A stretch of DNA of 49,651 nucleotides from an uncultured Campylobacter sp. Its GTDB lineage: Bacteria; Actinomycetota; Actinomycetes; Mycobacteriales; Mycobacteriaceae. Numbering within the stretch: the stretch's first letter is position 1; every line of letters begins with the position of its first letter. Positions 41,508 through 49,651 of the stretch are shown here, piece after piece. The notes below the pieces were generated by a model. The model made no database searches, had not been told where the DNA came from, and saw only the letters and a list, made by a program, of their open reading frames with translations. The stretch spans positions 1-49,651 of the forward strand of contig CAMIME010000013.1 of NCBI GenBank assembly GCA_946221035.1. The letters run 5' to 3'. Position numbers and translations under genes: made by a program.

Positions 41508-43844
41508 ATGATTCAGACTCAACCGTCGGTTGACCTACTCCAGGTCAATCTGGGCGTCACCGGCATGACCTGTACGTCGTGCTCAGGGCGGGTGGAGCGC
41601 AAGCTCAACAAGCTCGATGGCGTGGAGGCTACCGTCAACTTCGCCACCGAATCCGCCTCCGTCAGTTACGACCCCACCAAAGTCGACGCCGATCGGCTGA
41701 TCGAAACCGTGCGGGGTGCCGGGTACGACGCGTTCACCATGGGGGATCAACATGCCCCCGCCGTGGACAGCGGCCCGGAGGAGGACACCGAGGTGGTCGG
41801 TGACCGCCACGAACAGGCCCGCGAGGCCGAGGCCACAGACCTGAAGTCGCGTCTGATCGGGTCGACGATCCTCTCCGTTCCGGTGGTCGCGATCTCGATG
41901 ATCCCGTCCCTGCAGTTCATGAATTGGCAGTGGGCCCTGCTCGTCATGTCCACCCTGATCTACTTCTACGGTGGCGCCCCGTTCCACCGGGCGACCTTAA
42001 TCAACCTGCGTCACCGCTCGACCACGATGGACACACTCGTGTCTCTGGGCACTACCGCTGCGTATCTGTGGTCGCTGTGGGCCTTGTTTTTCGGCAACGC
42101 CGGGCACCCCGGCATGGTCATGGAGGTGAGCCTGCTGCCCCGCGATGACGGCATGGACCACATCTACCTCGAGACCATCGCCGTAGTCATCACCTTCCTG
42201 TTGCTCGGCCGGTGGTTTGAGGTCCGCGCCAAGGGCCAGTCCTCCGCGGCGCTGAAGTCCCTGCTGGACATGGGTGCGAAAGACGCCGCGGTTATCCGCG
42301 ACGGTGAGGAAGTCCGCGTCCCGGTCTCCCAGCTGACAGTCGGTGACGTCTTCGTCGTCCGCCCGGGTGAGAAGATCGCTACCGACGGTCGTGTTATCGA
42401 GGGCACTTCGGCCATCGACGAGTCGATGCTGACCGGCGAGTCCGTTCCTGTCGAGGCCGCCCCCGGCACCCCGGTCACGGGCGCGACGATCAACACCTCC
42501 GGTCGACTGCTGGTCGAAGTCACCCGCACAGGTTCGGAGACCACGCTGTCCCAGATGGCCAAGCTGGTCACTGACGCCCAGGCGAAAAAAGCCCCGGTCC
42601 AGCGCCTGGTGGATAAGATTTCCTCGGTCTTCGTCCCGACGGTCATTGTCGTCTCCATCATCACCCTGATCGTCCACCTCGCCCTCGGCAGCGGGGTGAA
42701 CTGGGCTTTTTCCGCCGCAGTCGCGGTGCTGATCATCGCTTGCCCATGCGCCCTGGGACTGGCCACCCCGACCGCCCTGCTGGTGGGCACCTCCCGGGGC
42801 GCGCAGCTGGGCTTGTTGATCAAGGGCCCGGAGGTCCTCGAATCCACCCGCCAGGTCGACACCATCGTCATGGACAAGACCGGCACCGTCACCTCCGGGG
42901 TCATGGCGGTCACCGGCGTCCACGCCGCCGACGGCTACACCAGCAACGAGGTCCTCGCCTTGTCGGCGGCCGTCGAAGCAGGCTCCGAGCACCCCATCGC
43001 CAAGGCGATTGTCACGGAGGCCGAGCGCTCCGGGAACATCCAGGAGGCCACCGACTTCGACAGCACCGCCGGCCGGGGTGTCACGGCCACCGTCAAGGGT
43101 CACGTCGTCACCGTCGGCCGTCCCGCCGGCCAGCTGCCCCGTGACCTCACCACCGCCTTCGACCACGCACAGTTGCAGGGCGCGACCCCGGTTGCCGTCT
43201 ACGTCGATGACCAGCCCGCCGGTGTGGTCGTGGTGCGCGATACCATCAAAGACTCCTCAGCGGAAGCGGTCGCCCAGTTCCGCAGGCTGGGGTTGAGTCC
43301 GTACCTGCTCACCGGCGATAACGCGAAGGCCGCGGCCGCCGTCGCCCAAGAGGTGGGCATCGATGCGGCCAACGTGAGTGCCGAGGTAATGCCGCAGGAC
43401 AAGGTCGCGGTCATCGAGAAGCTGCAACATGAGGGCAAGAAGGTCGCCATGGTCGGCGACGGCGTCAACGACGCGGCCGCCCTGGCCCAGGCCGATCTGG
43501 GTCTGGCCATGGGGGCGGGCACGGATGTGGCCATCGAGGCCTCCGATATCACCTTAATGAACAACGACCTGCGCTCCGCGGGCGATGCCATCCGTCTGTC
43601 ACGTCGCACGCTGGGCACCATCAAGGGCAACCTGTTCTGGGCGTTCGCCTACAACGTCCTGCTGATCCCGGTCGCCGCGATCGGTTTCCTCAACCCGGGG
43701 TTGGCGGGCATTGCGATGGGCTTCTCCTCGGTGTTCGTGGTCTCCAACTCCCTCACGCTGCGTAGATTCAAGCCCTCCCACGACATCACCAGTTCCTCAC
43801 CGCAGCCCGCTCGCCCCTCCGTGCGGCAGCCGGTCACCGCCTAA
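41508..43844 (+). CDS. copA: CopA-type Cu(I)-exporting P1B ATPase
   Basis: 778 residues. The N-terminal HMA domain has GMTCTSCSGRVERKL (CxxC at about 24-27). Then come eight membrane helices, the TGES loop (MLTGESVPVE), the CPC motif (IIACPCALGLATP), the phosphorylation site DKTGTVTSG, the HP motif (GSEHPIAKAI) and the hinge GDGVNDAAALAQADLGLAMG. The CPC motif plus HMA domain indicate Cu(I) export to the outside. ATG with GAAGGA 10 nt upstream. Likely cotranscribed with copZ under the CsoR operator. Confidence 0.95.
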   Translation: MIQTQPSVDLLQVNLGVTGMTCTSCSGRVERKLNKLDGVEATVNFATESASVSYDPTKVDADRLIETVRGAGYDAFTMGDQHAPAVDSGPEEDTEVVGDRHEQAREAEATDLKSRLIGSTILSVPVVAISMIPSLQFMNWQWALLVMSTLIYFYGGAPFHRATLINLRHRSTTMDTLVSLGTTAAYLWSLWALFFGNAGHPGMVMEVSLLPRDDGMDHIYLETIAVVITFLLLGRWFEVRAKGQSSAALKSLLDMGAKDAAVIRDGEEVRVPVSQLTVGDVFVVRPGEKIATDGRVIEGTSAIDESMLTGESVPVEAAPGTPVTGATINTSGRLLVEVTRTGSETTLSQMAKLVTDAQAKKAPVQRLVDKISSVFVPTVIVVSIITLIVHLALGSGVNWAFSAAVAVLIIACPCALGLATPTALLVGTSRGAQLGLLIKGPEVLESTRQVDTIVMDKTGTVTSGVMAVTGVHAADGYTSNEVLALSAAVEAGSEHPIAKAIVTEAERSGNIQEATDFDSTAGRGVTATVKGHVVTVGRPAGQLPRDLTTAFDHAQLQGATPVAVYVDDQPAGVVVVRDTIKDSSAEAVAQFRRLGLSPYLLTGDNAKAAAAVAQEVGIDAANVSAEVMPQDKVAVIEKLQHEGKKVAMVGDGVNDAAALAQADLGLAMGAGTDVAIEASDITLMNNDLRSAGDAIRLSRRTLGTIKGNLFWAFAYNVLLIPVAAIGFLNPGLAGIAMGFSSVFVVSNSLTLRRFKPSHDITSSSPQPARPSVRQPVTA

Positions 43845-44017
43845 TCCGCATCCTTTCCTAGCGATAAGGAACCCCGTGTCCTCCTCCTGCGGCTGAGTCC
43901 CTCCAATAACACTCAAACCTCCGTCCCGAAGTACCTGCTCCTGACCTCTCCCCCGGCCCCACCCGGCAGGCCCCTCCGGGCCGACAATCTGCCGACTACT
44001 TATCCGAATAACGCCAC

Positions 44018-44047
44018 AGGCGTGGGGACCATGAGGTCCTCACGCCT
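44018..44047. terminator. Strong hairpin between copA and csoR
   Basis: A 13-bp stem with one mismatch (AGGCGTGGGGACC pairing with GGTCCTCACGCCT) and the loop ATGA. It lies 170 nt after copA. No T-tract follows, so it may be a terminator or an attenuator of csoR. Confidence 0.5.
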
Positions 44048-44133
44048 CATTCCATACCCTCGGGCTTTCCATCCTGATCGACCCGCAACTGACTCAGGAC
44101 ATACCTGCCCCTTTTTTCAGCAAGGAGACCATT

Positions 44134-44475
44134 GTGGATACTCGCATCCCTGATCAGGCCGTTTCCTCCTCGGGTGGGGCCGACACCTGTCAAACCACCC
44201 ATGGCTACATCAACGACAAGGATCGCTATCTCGCCCGCCTCAAGCGCATCGAGGGCCAGGTCCGGGGCCTGCACAGCATGGTCGACGAGGAACAGTACTG
44301 CATCGACATCCTTACCCAGATCTCCGCGGTCAATGCTGCCCTACGCAGCGTTGCCCTGGGACTACTCGATGATCACATGAAACACTGCGTCCGTGACGCC
44401 GCCCAGTTAGGAGGAGAGGAGGCCGACGCCAAGTTCAAGGAAGTCACCGACGCTATCGTCCGTTTCGCCCGGTGA
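44134..44475 (+). CDS. csoR: CsoR, copper-sensing transcriptional repressor
   Basis: 113 residues. The four-helix CsoR/RcnR fold contains RLKRIEGQVRGLHSMVDEEQ, Cys56 in QYCIDIL, and His81/Cys85 in DHMKHC. The Cys-His-Cys spacing (25 and 4) is the same as in M. tuberculosis CsoR (36/61/65), which identifies a Cu(I) sensor. GTG start with AAGGAG 6 nt upstream. Likely represses the copZ-copA promoter at 41046. Confidence 0.94.
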   Translation: MDTRIPDQAVSSSGGADTCQTTHGYINDKDRYLARLKRIEGQVRGLHSMVDEEQYCIDILTQISAVNAALRSVALGLLDDHMKHCVRDAAQLGGEEADAKFKEVTDAIVRFAR

Positions 44476-44540
44476 CAGGCCGGGACCCGACTACCACACC
44501 CCGTCGAGAACGGCGGCCGGGCCACTCTGACCGCCCCTGT

Positions 44541-44670
44541 TGCCGGCTGGAGGTTGGGAGTCCTGCTGCTGGCGGCGGCATGATCGGGTTGATGGCCACT
44601 GTGGTGCTGCTGGTCGAAAAGATCGCGCCGCTGAACAACCTCGGCCACATCCCCACCTGCAACATCAACC
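44541..44670 (+). pseudogene. 5' fragment of a vitamin K epoxide reductase (VKOR) family gene
   Basis: GLMATVVLLVEKIAPLNN and HIPTCNINR match the first membrane helix and the CNIN motif of bacterial VKOR proteins, which reoxidise disulfide-bond catalysts. The first helix (RLGVLLLAAA) is in another frame, so there is also a frameshift near 44582. The gene stops exactly where an IS6-like end begins (44671). Confidence 0.7.
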
Positions 44671-44857
44671 GGTGCTGTTGCAAAGTTGGGGGGAGAGCCG
44701 CTAAAACTCAGTTTCTCATTCCCTGATGGCCGCTGCGTGTGGGCGTTCTCAGGCCGTCTCGAAGACCCGGTTGACGATCACCGCGTCCGGGTTCGGTTGC
44801 CCGTAGGCAAACATCGTGCCTTGCCCTTTCCGCAATGAGTGCATCGCCTCCGGTCAA
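44671..44857 (-). mobile_element. IS6-family element remnant (one end and transposase C-terminus)
   Basis: Begins with the IS6-like terminal sequence GGTGCTGTTGCAAAGTT. On the minus strand 44857-44749 encodes the end of an IS6-family transposase, SLRKGQGTMFAYGQPNPDAV and VNRVFETA with a stop. The rest is cut off by the IS256-type element. Confidence 0.85.
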
Positions 44858-46269
44858 GTCCCGTGTAGTGGTGTAGCCGTTCGTGCTTTCGGCTCGGTAT
44901 GAAGTTGGGAGTTTGGTTAGGCGGTTAGCTGGTGTTGGTCGCCATGATCGTCTCCTGGGTGGTGCATGAGGTGTTTGGTCTGTTCGAGTGCGGATAGTGA
45001 CATGTAGCGTTCTTGCTGGATCCAATCGTCGTGTTGCTCGGCAAGGACGGCGCCAACAAGCCGGATGATCGATTCGCGGTTCGGGAAGATACCCACGACG
45101 TCGGTGCGCCGGCGGATCTCCCGGTTTAACCGCTCGGTGGGGTTGTTTGACCACACCTTCGTCCAGACCGGTTTCGGGGGTGCGGTAAACGCCAGCAACT
45201 CATCGAGTGATTCCTCCAGATACGCCGCAACCTGGGGGAACTTCGGCTCCAATAGGTCAACGACTTCGTGGGCTTGGGTCCAGGTGGATGCCGCGTCGGG
45301 TTGCTGGAAGATCGTCTGGAACATCGCCGAGACCATCGGCCACTGGGTTTTCGGGACTTTCTCGTAGAGGTTTTTGGCGAAGTGGGTGCGACAGCGCTGC
45401 CACGACGCATCGGGCAGCACTTCAGATATCGCGTGCTGGATGCCTTCATGCGCATGACTGGTGATAAGGAAGACCCCGCGAAGTCCGCGGGCTTTTAAGT
45501 CCTGGAAGAAGCCTTTCCACGATGCGTTGGATTCCGCGGTGGCGACGTGCATGCTGAGCATTTCCCGGTACCCGTCGGCGTTGACGCCGGTGGCAAGCAG
45601 CACGCAGCATTTGACCACACGTCCGCCTTCACGGACTTTGATCGTCAACGCGTCGCACGACAGGTAGGCGTACCCGCCGGGGTCGAGGGGGCGGTTTCTA
45701 AAAGTCTGCGACCATCTCGTCGAGTTCTTCCGACATGCGCGAGACTTGCGATTTCGACAGGTGAGAAATCCCAAGGGTGGCCACCAAATCGTTCATCCTG
45801 CGGGTGGAGACCCCTTTGAGGTAGCAGGTGGCAATTACGGTTGATAAAGCGCGTTCGGCTCGTGAGCGGCGCTCTAGCAGCCAGTCTGGAAAGAACGCGC
45901 CGTGGCGTAGCTTCGGCACTGCCACATCGATGGTGCCGACACGGGTGTCGAGGTCGCGGTGGCGGTACCCGTTGCGGTGGTTGACCCGCTCGGTGGAAGC
46001 AACGCCGTATTCGGCGCCGCAGACGGTGTCGGCCTGGGCGGAGAGGATCTGGTTGATAAACCCTTGCAGCATCTGGCGCATCAGATCCGGGGAGGCTTGA
46101 GCGAGCAGATCATCCAGATAGGTTGTCGGGTCGATAGAATGCGGTGCAGCGGTCATCGTCATGTGCCTTTCGGTGAGATGTGGTAGTTGAGTCGAAAGGT
46201 TACTGGCGGTGGCCGCCCCTGTATTTCCCAGGGCCCACCATCAGCAAGCGTTACACCACACTAAGGGAC
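44858..46269 (-). mobile_element. IS256-family insertion element, defective
   Basis: About 1.4 kb with imperfect inverted ends: GTCCCGTGTAGTGGTGTAGC at the left and, inverted, GTCCCTTAGTGTGGTGTAAC at the right. It contains one transposase gene on the minus strand with a frameshift. The 8 bp on either side differ, so no target duplication is visible. Confidence 0.82.
44917..46162 (-). pseudogene. IS256-family transposase, frameshifted and lacking a catalytic Asp
   Basis: The N-terminal part (ATG 46162) reads to DEMVADF, where an extra T in a TTTT run (plus strand 45700-45703) creates a stop. Removing one T restores FRNRPLDPGGYAYLSCDALT and the remaining frame to 44917. Asp1 of the DDE triad is in SCDALTIKVREGG and Glu is in NPTERLNREIRRR. 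The second Asp, in the usual S-D-A-H-E-G, is His here (ITSHAHEGI). The element has two inactivating changes. Confidence 0.88.
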
Positions 46270-46534
46270 GTAACCGAGTTTGTCCGGAGTTTGTCCGACG
46301 ATAGAGGGGTTAATGAACCCTGTGGGCGTTGTGGAAGATCCACCACTCGTACAAGCACATCACCGCGGCCACGCCCTTCCCAGCAGCCGACGACGAAACA
46401 CTATCGGCCCCGCCGGCGCCGCTGCTCAGGAAGCCAGTGGAGTGACACTCACAGACCTCCGAGACTGCGCCGACACAAGGCGCGCCTCCCCTGCCCCGTG
46501 GGGGCCGTCTCTGCATTCGTGCGTTCAGCGCCCG
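46270..46534. other. Region between IS256 end and ctaD fragment
   Basis: No intact gene. The minus strand has a coding-like end GVAAVMCLYEWWIFHNAHRV and a stop at 46310, unidentified, perhaps a further 3' remnant. Confidence 0.4.
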
Positions 46535-46742
46535 TTACCTCACGCCAGCATGGTCGTCCTCCGGGGCGCCAGTCTGCGTGGTGTCGGCACGTTCGTCGCG
46601 TGCGGTGACATGCCCCTCGCGTCGCCTGCGTTCAACCATGTGCGGGTAGTGCAGTTCGAACGCAGGCCGCTCGGAGCAGATACGCGGCGAGGTGAAGTTG
46701 TGGCGCGGCGGCGGGCAACTAGTCGCCCACTCCAGCGAGTTG
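46535..46742 (-). pseudogene. ctaD: 3' fragment of ctaD (cytochrome c oxidase subunit I)
   Basis: The minus strand encodes SLEWATSCPPPRHNF and ERPAFELHYPHMVERRRREG, the well-conserved cytoplasmic end of actinobacterial CtaD, followed by a diverged tail and stop. All membrane helices with haem and copper ligands are missing. The fragment begins at the end of the 110-bp IS6-like element. Confidence 0.85.
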
Positions 46743-46852
46743 GGTGCTGTTGCAAACAGGAATTCCAAATAACTAACTATTTGTTAGTGTGCAGCACAAC
46801 GCTGGTACCGGATCCGCCGCTTTCGTCGAAAACGCGAGTTTGCAATAGCACC
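46743..46852. mobile_element. 110-bp element with IS6-like inverted ends (MITE or deleted IS)
   Basis: Left end GGTGCTGTTGCAAACAG and, inverted, right end GGTGCTATTGCAAACTC enclose about 75 bp of non-coding sequence. The left end is nearly identical to the IS6-like end at 44671. No target duplication is seen (GCGAGTTG against TATCAGGT), so deletion of an IS interior together with one flank is as likely as a true MITE. Confidence 0.7.
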
Positions 46853-46861
46853 TATCAGGTC

Positions 46862-47185
46862 CTAGTTCTGGTTCTGTGGCGGCAGCGCCGCGACGAGCTG
46901 GGCGTCGAAGTCCTGCGGACCCAGGCTGGCGGCACCGCCTGGCGAACCGAGGTCGTCGAAAAAAGCGGCGTTAGCGTCGATGTAGTCCACCCACTTGTCT
47001 GGAACATCGTCTTCGTAGAAGATGGCCTCAACCGGGCAAACGGGCTCGCAGGCACCGCAGTCGACGCACTCGTCGGGGTGGATGTAGAGCATCCGTTTGC
47101 CCTCGTAGATGCAGTCCACGGGACATTCCTCGACGCAGGCTCGATCCAGGACATCAACGCAGGGCTGGGCGATTGTGTAGGTCAT
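46862..47185 (-). CDS. fdxA: FdxA-type 7Fe ferredoxin
   Basis: 107 residues. Cluster ligands are visible in CVDVLDRACVEECPVDCIYE and ECVDCGACEPVCPVEAIFY; the first site has the pattern for a [3Fe-4S] cluster and the second for a [4Fe-4S] cluster, as in actinobacterial FdxA, followed by an acidic helix-rich tail. It is intact although it lies among gene fragments; its stop codon is 9 nt from the 110-bp element. It serves as an electron carrier to oxidoreductases such as P450s; the partner is unknown. Confidence 0.93.
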   Translation of the reverse strand: MTYTIAQPCVDVLDRACVEECPVDCIYEGKRMLYIHPDECVDCGACEPVCPVEAIFYEDDVPDKWVDYIDANAAFFDDLGSPGGAASLGPQDFDAQLVAALPPQNQN

Positions 47186-47239
47186 CGGACCTCCAATACT
47201 ACGGATAAAGACGTGGAAAATAGGTTCACTATCATCCTA

Positions 47240-47430
47240 CTAGCTCCCCAACCCTTCACTAATGGGCACATATCTTCGATTACCCCCGCCGCCAGTAGCG
47301 GTAAGGATAGTGGAACCGGTCAGCTGGTCACCGTCGCATGCTGGTACAAACATCAGGGACAGGAGGCCGGTGATCGAACGGTGCCGGTCCATGGTCTCGC
47401 CGCGAAAAACGGACCCTCGGCGGGCTCAAA
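47240..47430 (-). other. Unidentified coding-like remnant
   Basis: An open minus-strand frame of about 60 codons reads SVFRGETMDRHRSITGLLSL, then MFVPACDGDQLTG, to a stop at 47240. It looks like protein-coding sequence but has no clear start or known family. It may be a 3' fragment. Confidence 0.35.
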
Positions 47431-47456
47431 CTCCCCAGGGGAAGTCCCTATCTTTC

Positions 47457-47792
47457 TTATTGCTTCAGTTTGGCAATGGTGATCAAAACAGCGGAGTCCT
47501 CGATTGCCTCGAGGCTGTGCCGAGATCGCGGCACGATCAACAGATCACCGCTGCGACCTATCCAGGTCTCATCGCCCGTCCTGAGTTGGACACGCCCTTG
47601 TAGGACATAAATCGTGGATTCATCGTGATTGTCGCGCTCTCCGAGCTCGGCACCCTGACGTATCCCGACGACGGTCTGCCGCAGAATTTTTTCGTGCCCG
47701 CCGAAGACGGTATCGGCGGCACGAGCACTAGGGGCGATGATGGCCTCTTTAAGTTGCTTGCGGGCGAGGGCCTCGATCGATATTTTGTGCAT
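47457..47792 (-). CDS. Cupin-domain protein
   Basis: 111 residues forming one small beta-barrel: TVVGIRQGAELGERDNHDES followed by TIYVLQGRVQLRTGDETW and DLLIVPRSRHSLEAIEDS. The two cupin motifs include likely metal ligands His (DNHDES) and His (RHSLEA). Such stand-alone cupins often bind metals or small molecules, and the role here is unknown. ATG with GAAAGG 8 nt upstream. Seems intact. Confidence 0.85.
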   Translation of the reverse strand: MHKISIEALARKQLKEAIIAPSARAADTVFGGHEKILRQTVVGIRQGAELGERDNHDESTIYVLQGRVQLRTGDETWIGRSGDLLIVPRSRHSLEAIEDSAVLITIAKLKQ

Positions 47793-47916
47793 ATAAACAA
47801 CCTTTCGGAGCCGGTCTGGGAAGCATCGAATGGTGAGGAGACCATGTTTTTGTTCATGCGCCTTCCCTGATGGCCCAAGAAGTTAACGCAGTGCGTAAAA
47901 AGTGGACTCTGACGTG

Positions 47917-48012
47917 TCAGCGGTAGGGATCCTCCGTGGGCGGGCCGATGCGCAGGATAGCGGTCAGCGCTTGGTTTCGGTTACTGACATCGAGACGGGC
48001 GACGATTATTCA
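47917..48012 (-). pseudogene. 3' remnant of a LuxR-type response regulator gene
   Basis: IVARLDVSNRNQALTAILRI followed by a short tail and stop matches the last helices of the LuxR DNA-binding domain. Only about 30 codons are left. Confidence 0.65.
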
Positions 48013-48013
48013 T

Positions 48014-48512
48014 AAGGAATGCAAATTTATCGCAGCATCACGCGACGAGTCAACTACGCTGCTGTCGGTGGCCGACCACTGTCTGCGCAGCCGTCAGTAT
48101 GTCAATGTCATCGTCGCCGGCAAACAGCCACAGCTGCAATACCTAGACATGGACGACGCCATCGTTCACTGCACCAAGGGCATCGGCATCTGGGACTGGC
48201 CCAGCACACACCCGGACACGGAACCGGATGTGGTGCTTGGTTGTGCCGGGGACGTTCCCACCATGGAGACCCTCGCCGCCGTGGACCTTTTGCGCTCCCA
48301 CTTCCCGGATCTGTCCATCCGGGTGGTCAACGTCGTAGACCTCCTTCGGATGCAACACGAGTCCGAAGGCCCGCACGGGCTGTCGGACACCGACTTCGAC
48401 GCGCTGTTCACCACGGACAAGCCAGTGATCTTCGCCTACCACGGTTATCCGTGGTTGATCCACCGGCTCACCTACCGGCGGACCAACCACGGGAACTTCC
48501 ATGTTCACGGCT
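48014..48512 (+). pseudogene. xfp: Internal fragment of a phosphoketolase gene
   Basis: About 166 codons: STTLLSVADHCLRSRQYVNV, YLDMDDAIVHCTKGIGIWDW and VIFAYHGYPWLIHRLTYRRT are from the C-terminal third of D-xylulose-5-P/fructose-6-P phosphoketolase. Both ends are missing; the left border touches the LuxR remnant and the right border touches the GAPDH fragment. Confidence 0.9.
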
Positions 48513-48746
48513 TTAGAGAGGTAGTTTCCCGGCGATGGGATATCCGGCAGCGCTCATCTCTTGGTGGGCTTCTTCGGTGGAGGCATAGACCGGGATGCCC
48601 TGCGTGATGGCGGTGGCGACCCGGTAATCGGTGGTGACGTCGCTGACCCCGAGGAGTTCCATGTCCTCCTGGGCTCTCACCGCGTCGGCTACACGTTTAC
48701 CGATGACACCGTACCCGTTTACTGCAACCTTGATTTTATTCGGCAT
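48513..48746 (-). pseudogene. 5' fragment of a type II (archaeal-like) GAPDH gene
   Basis: MPNKIKVAVNGYGVIGKRVA and RAQEDMELLGVSDVTTDYRV form the N-terminal NAD(P)-binding half-site of type II glyceraldehyde-3-phosphate dehydrogenase, mostly an archaeal enzyme but known in some bacteria. After 73 residues homology ends at AGKL, and two codons later a stop occurs at the junction with the phosphoketolase fragment. The catalytic part is gone. Confidence 0.8.
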
Positions 48747-48833
48747 GCTGATTGTCCTTCCCGGAAATCCTGGTTTGGCCCGATGGCCGTATGGTCGTAT
48801 TTCTCATCTGGGGTGGTCGGGGAATGTCCTTGT

Positions 48834-49496
48834 TCAGAGCTCGTTGAGCATCTGCTGCATCTCGGCGATCTCGGCCTCCTGATCTTCAATGACCTGCTCA
48901 GCCAGAGCGATGGCCTGCGGGTTCTGGCCATCAGTGACCTCATCGCGGGCCATATCGACCGCGCCCTCATGGTGGGCGGTCATCTGCTCAAGGTAGAGCC
49001 GGGCAGCCTCGGTGCCCTTGGCGTCCTCGAGGGCTGTCATGTCCTCCTCGCTCATCATTCCACTCATCCCGCCATGGTCCATCTCACCCATATCACCGGT
49101 GACCGGATCTTCTTCCCAGGTCTCGAGCATGGTATTCATCCGGTCGATCTCCGGGCCCTGGGCATCGATAACACCCTGGGCGAACTCGATGACCTCGGCC
49201 GGGATATCGTCCTTGGCCAGGAGGATTTCACTCATCTCCACGGCCTGTTGGTGATGCGGGACCATCATCTGCGCGAACATGATGTCCGCGTCATTGTGCT
49301 CGGCGGAGACCTCTCCGTCCGCCCCCGTCTCTGTCTCAGGATCCGTGGGGGCCCCGGTCGTTTCGGTGGTGTCGGGGGCGGACGTAGTGGCGATGGTCGT
49401 GGTGTCGGTGTTTTCTCCCTCAGTGTTATCTGCGCAGGCGGACAAAACCAGGGTGGAGGTCAAGGCGAGAGCGGCGATGGTGATGGTGCGCTTCAT
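48834..49496 (-). CDS. DUF305 lipoprotein
   Basis: 220 residues. Signal peptide with lipobox LSAC (Cys21), Thr-rich linker, then the DUF305 ferritin-like helical domain with its two His pairs: FAQMMVPHHQQAVEMSEIL and YLEQMTAHHEGAVDMARD. A Met/His-rich stretch (DMGEMDHGGMSGMM) in between could bind Cu(I). DUF305 proteins often accompany copper-export systems. AAAGGGA 5 nt upstream of the ATG. It follows the metal ATPase gene on the same strand by 51 nt. Confidence 0.92.
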   Translation of the reverse strand: MKRTITIAALALTSTLVLSACADNTEGENTDTTTIATTSAPDTTETTGAPTDPETETGADGEVSAEHNDADIMFAQMMVPHHQQAVEMSEILLAKDDIPAEVIEFAQGVIDAQGPEIDRMNTMLETWEEDPVTGDMGEMDHGGMSGMMSEEDMTALEDAKGTEAARLYLEQMTAHHEGAVDMARDEVTDGQNPQAIALAEQVIEDQEAEIAEMQQMLNEL

Positions 49497-49547
49497 GGGG
49501 TTCCCTTTCGGAGGTTGTGTATGGGGGAGTCGATGAAGGATTGAAAG

Positions 49548-49651
49548 TCAGCGGACGGGGGCTGCAGAGCTCACAGCAGCCTTCTCCTCCTTCCCGTCGG
49601 TCGGAGCCAGGTGGGCCGGATCCAAATCAATGCGGCGCAACAGCTGGGCGT
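49548..49651 (-). CDS. C-terminal end of a heavy-metal P-type ATPase (5' part outside window)
   Basis: The open frame at the window edge reads AQLLRRIDLDPAHLAPTDGK and ends SSAAPVR with a stop. N-x-L-L-R-R-x-D/N at the very end after the last helix is common in P1B ATPases of actinobacteria. Together with DUF305 this suggests a CopB-like copper exporter. Only 34 codons are visible, so the assignment is tentative. Confidence 0.55.
   Translation of the reverse strand, partial: AQLLRRIDLDPAHLAPTDGKEEKAAVSSAAPVR

Noticed and set aside
43969..43982. Short GGCCC/GGGCC hairpin after copA as terminator
   Set aside because: Only 5 bp in the stem and no T-tract; the larger hairpin at 44018-44047 is a better candidate.
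44708..45154. 148-codon minus-strand frame at the left end of the IS256 element
   Set aside because: Spans the junction of the IS6 remnant and the IS256 end in a non-coding frame.
1..49651. CRISPR arrays, tRNA and rRNA genes
   Set aside because: No regularly spaced repeats with spacers and no recognisable structural RNA gene were found on either strand.

Overview
The window reads as a chromosomal segment of a Corynebacterium or a close Mycobacteriales relative. The supporting signs are high GC, actinobacterial-only families (DUF1707, DUF3072, SCO1664-type kinase fold next to the MSMEG_4193-type phosphomutase, Ku/LigD), DtxR-like iron boxes, a CmtR sensor with Cys57/61/102, FdxA, and many leaderless genes whose ATG or GTG lies exactly 7 nt after a -10 hexamer. 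The species cannot be named from the sequence alone.

Left part, about 1-24.2 kb, is ordinary core-like sequence. It holds the divergent NHEJ pair ligD (cut by the window edge) and ku, with ku followed without a gap by the alkylation-repair gene alkC. Next come a DUF3072 protein and an iron-type ABC importer (lipoprotein, FecCD permease, ATPase) behind two DtxR-like boxes. A MerR-TipAS regulator with a 19-bp-spacer promoter, two DUF1707 membrane proteins, the SCO1664/phosphomutase pair, a MoxR-like AAA ATPase with a VWA partner, a secreted 5'-nucleotidase-type metallophosphatase, a membrane-anchored trypsin-like protease, an acyltransferase-type membrane protein, a two-component system, a GNAT enzyme and a chromate transporter (chrA) follow.

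Middle part, about 24.2-40.6 kb, is a rearranged accessory region. It contains toxin-antitoxin modules (two HigBA copies, one with a broken toxin; an RHH/small-toxin pair; RelBE), two paralogous ArfB ribosome-rescue factors, a VOC gene and its remnant, a CmtR/P1B-ATPase operon, an ArsO-like monooxygenase, a second chrA cut short, a broken FUSC gene, a CPBP protease and fragments of ABC transporter and RHH genes. A repeat of about 25 bp occurs five times in the same orientation between 29.6 and 38.9 kb, always at a boundary: beside toxin promoters, at truncated gene ends, and upstream of an RHH gene and of an RHH-Lnt fusion.

Right part, about 40.6-49.65 kb, is a copper and metal island on a decayed background. 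It has a CsoR-type operator, copZ, copA and csoR, then fragments of VKOR, an IS6-family element, an inactivated IS256-family element, ctaD, a 110-bp element with IS6-like ends, intact fdxA and a cupin, remnants of a LuxR regulator, phosphoketolase and type II GAPDH, and finally a DUF305 lipoprotein with the end of a further P-type ATPase.

Overall, a conserved left flank borders a region assembled by repeated recombination in which stress and metal functions were kept and many passenger genes were truncated.
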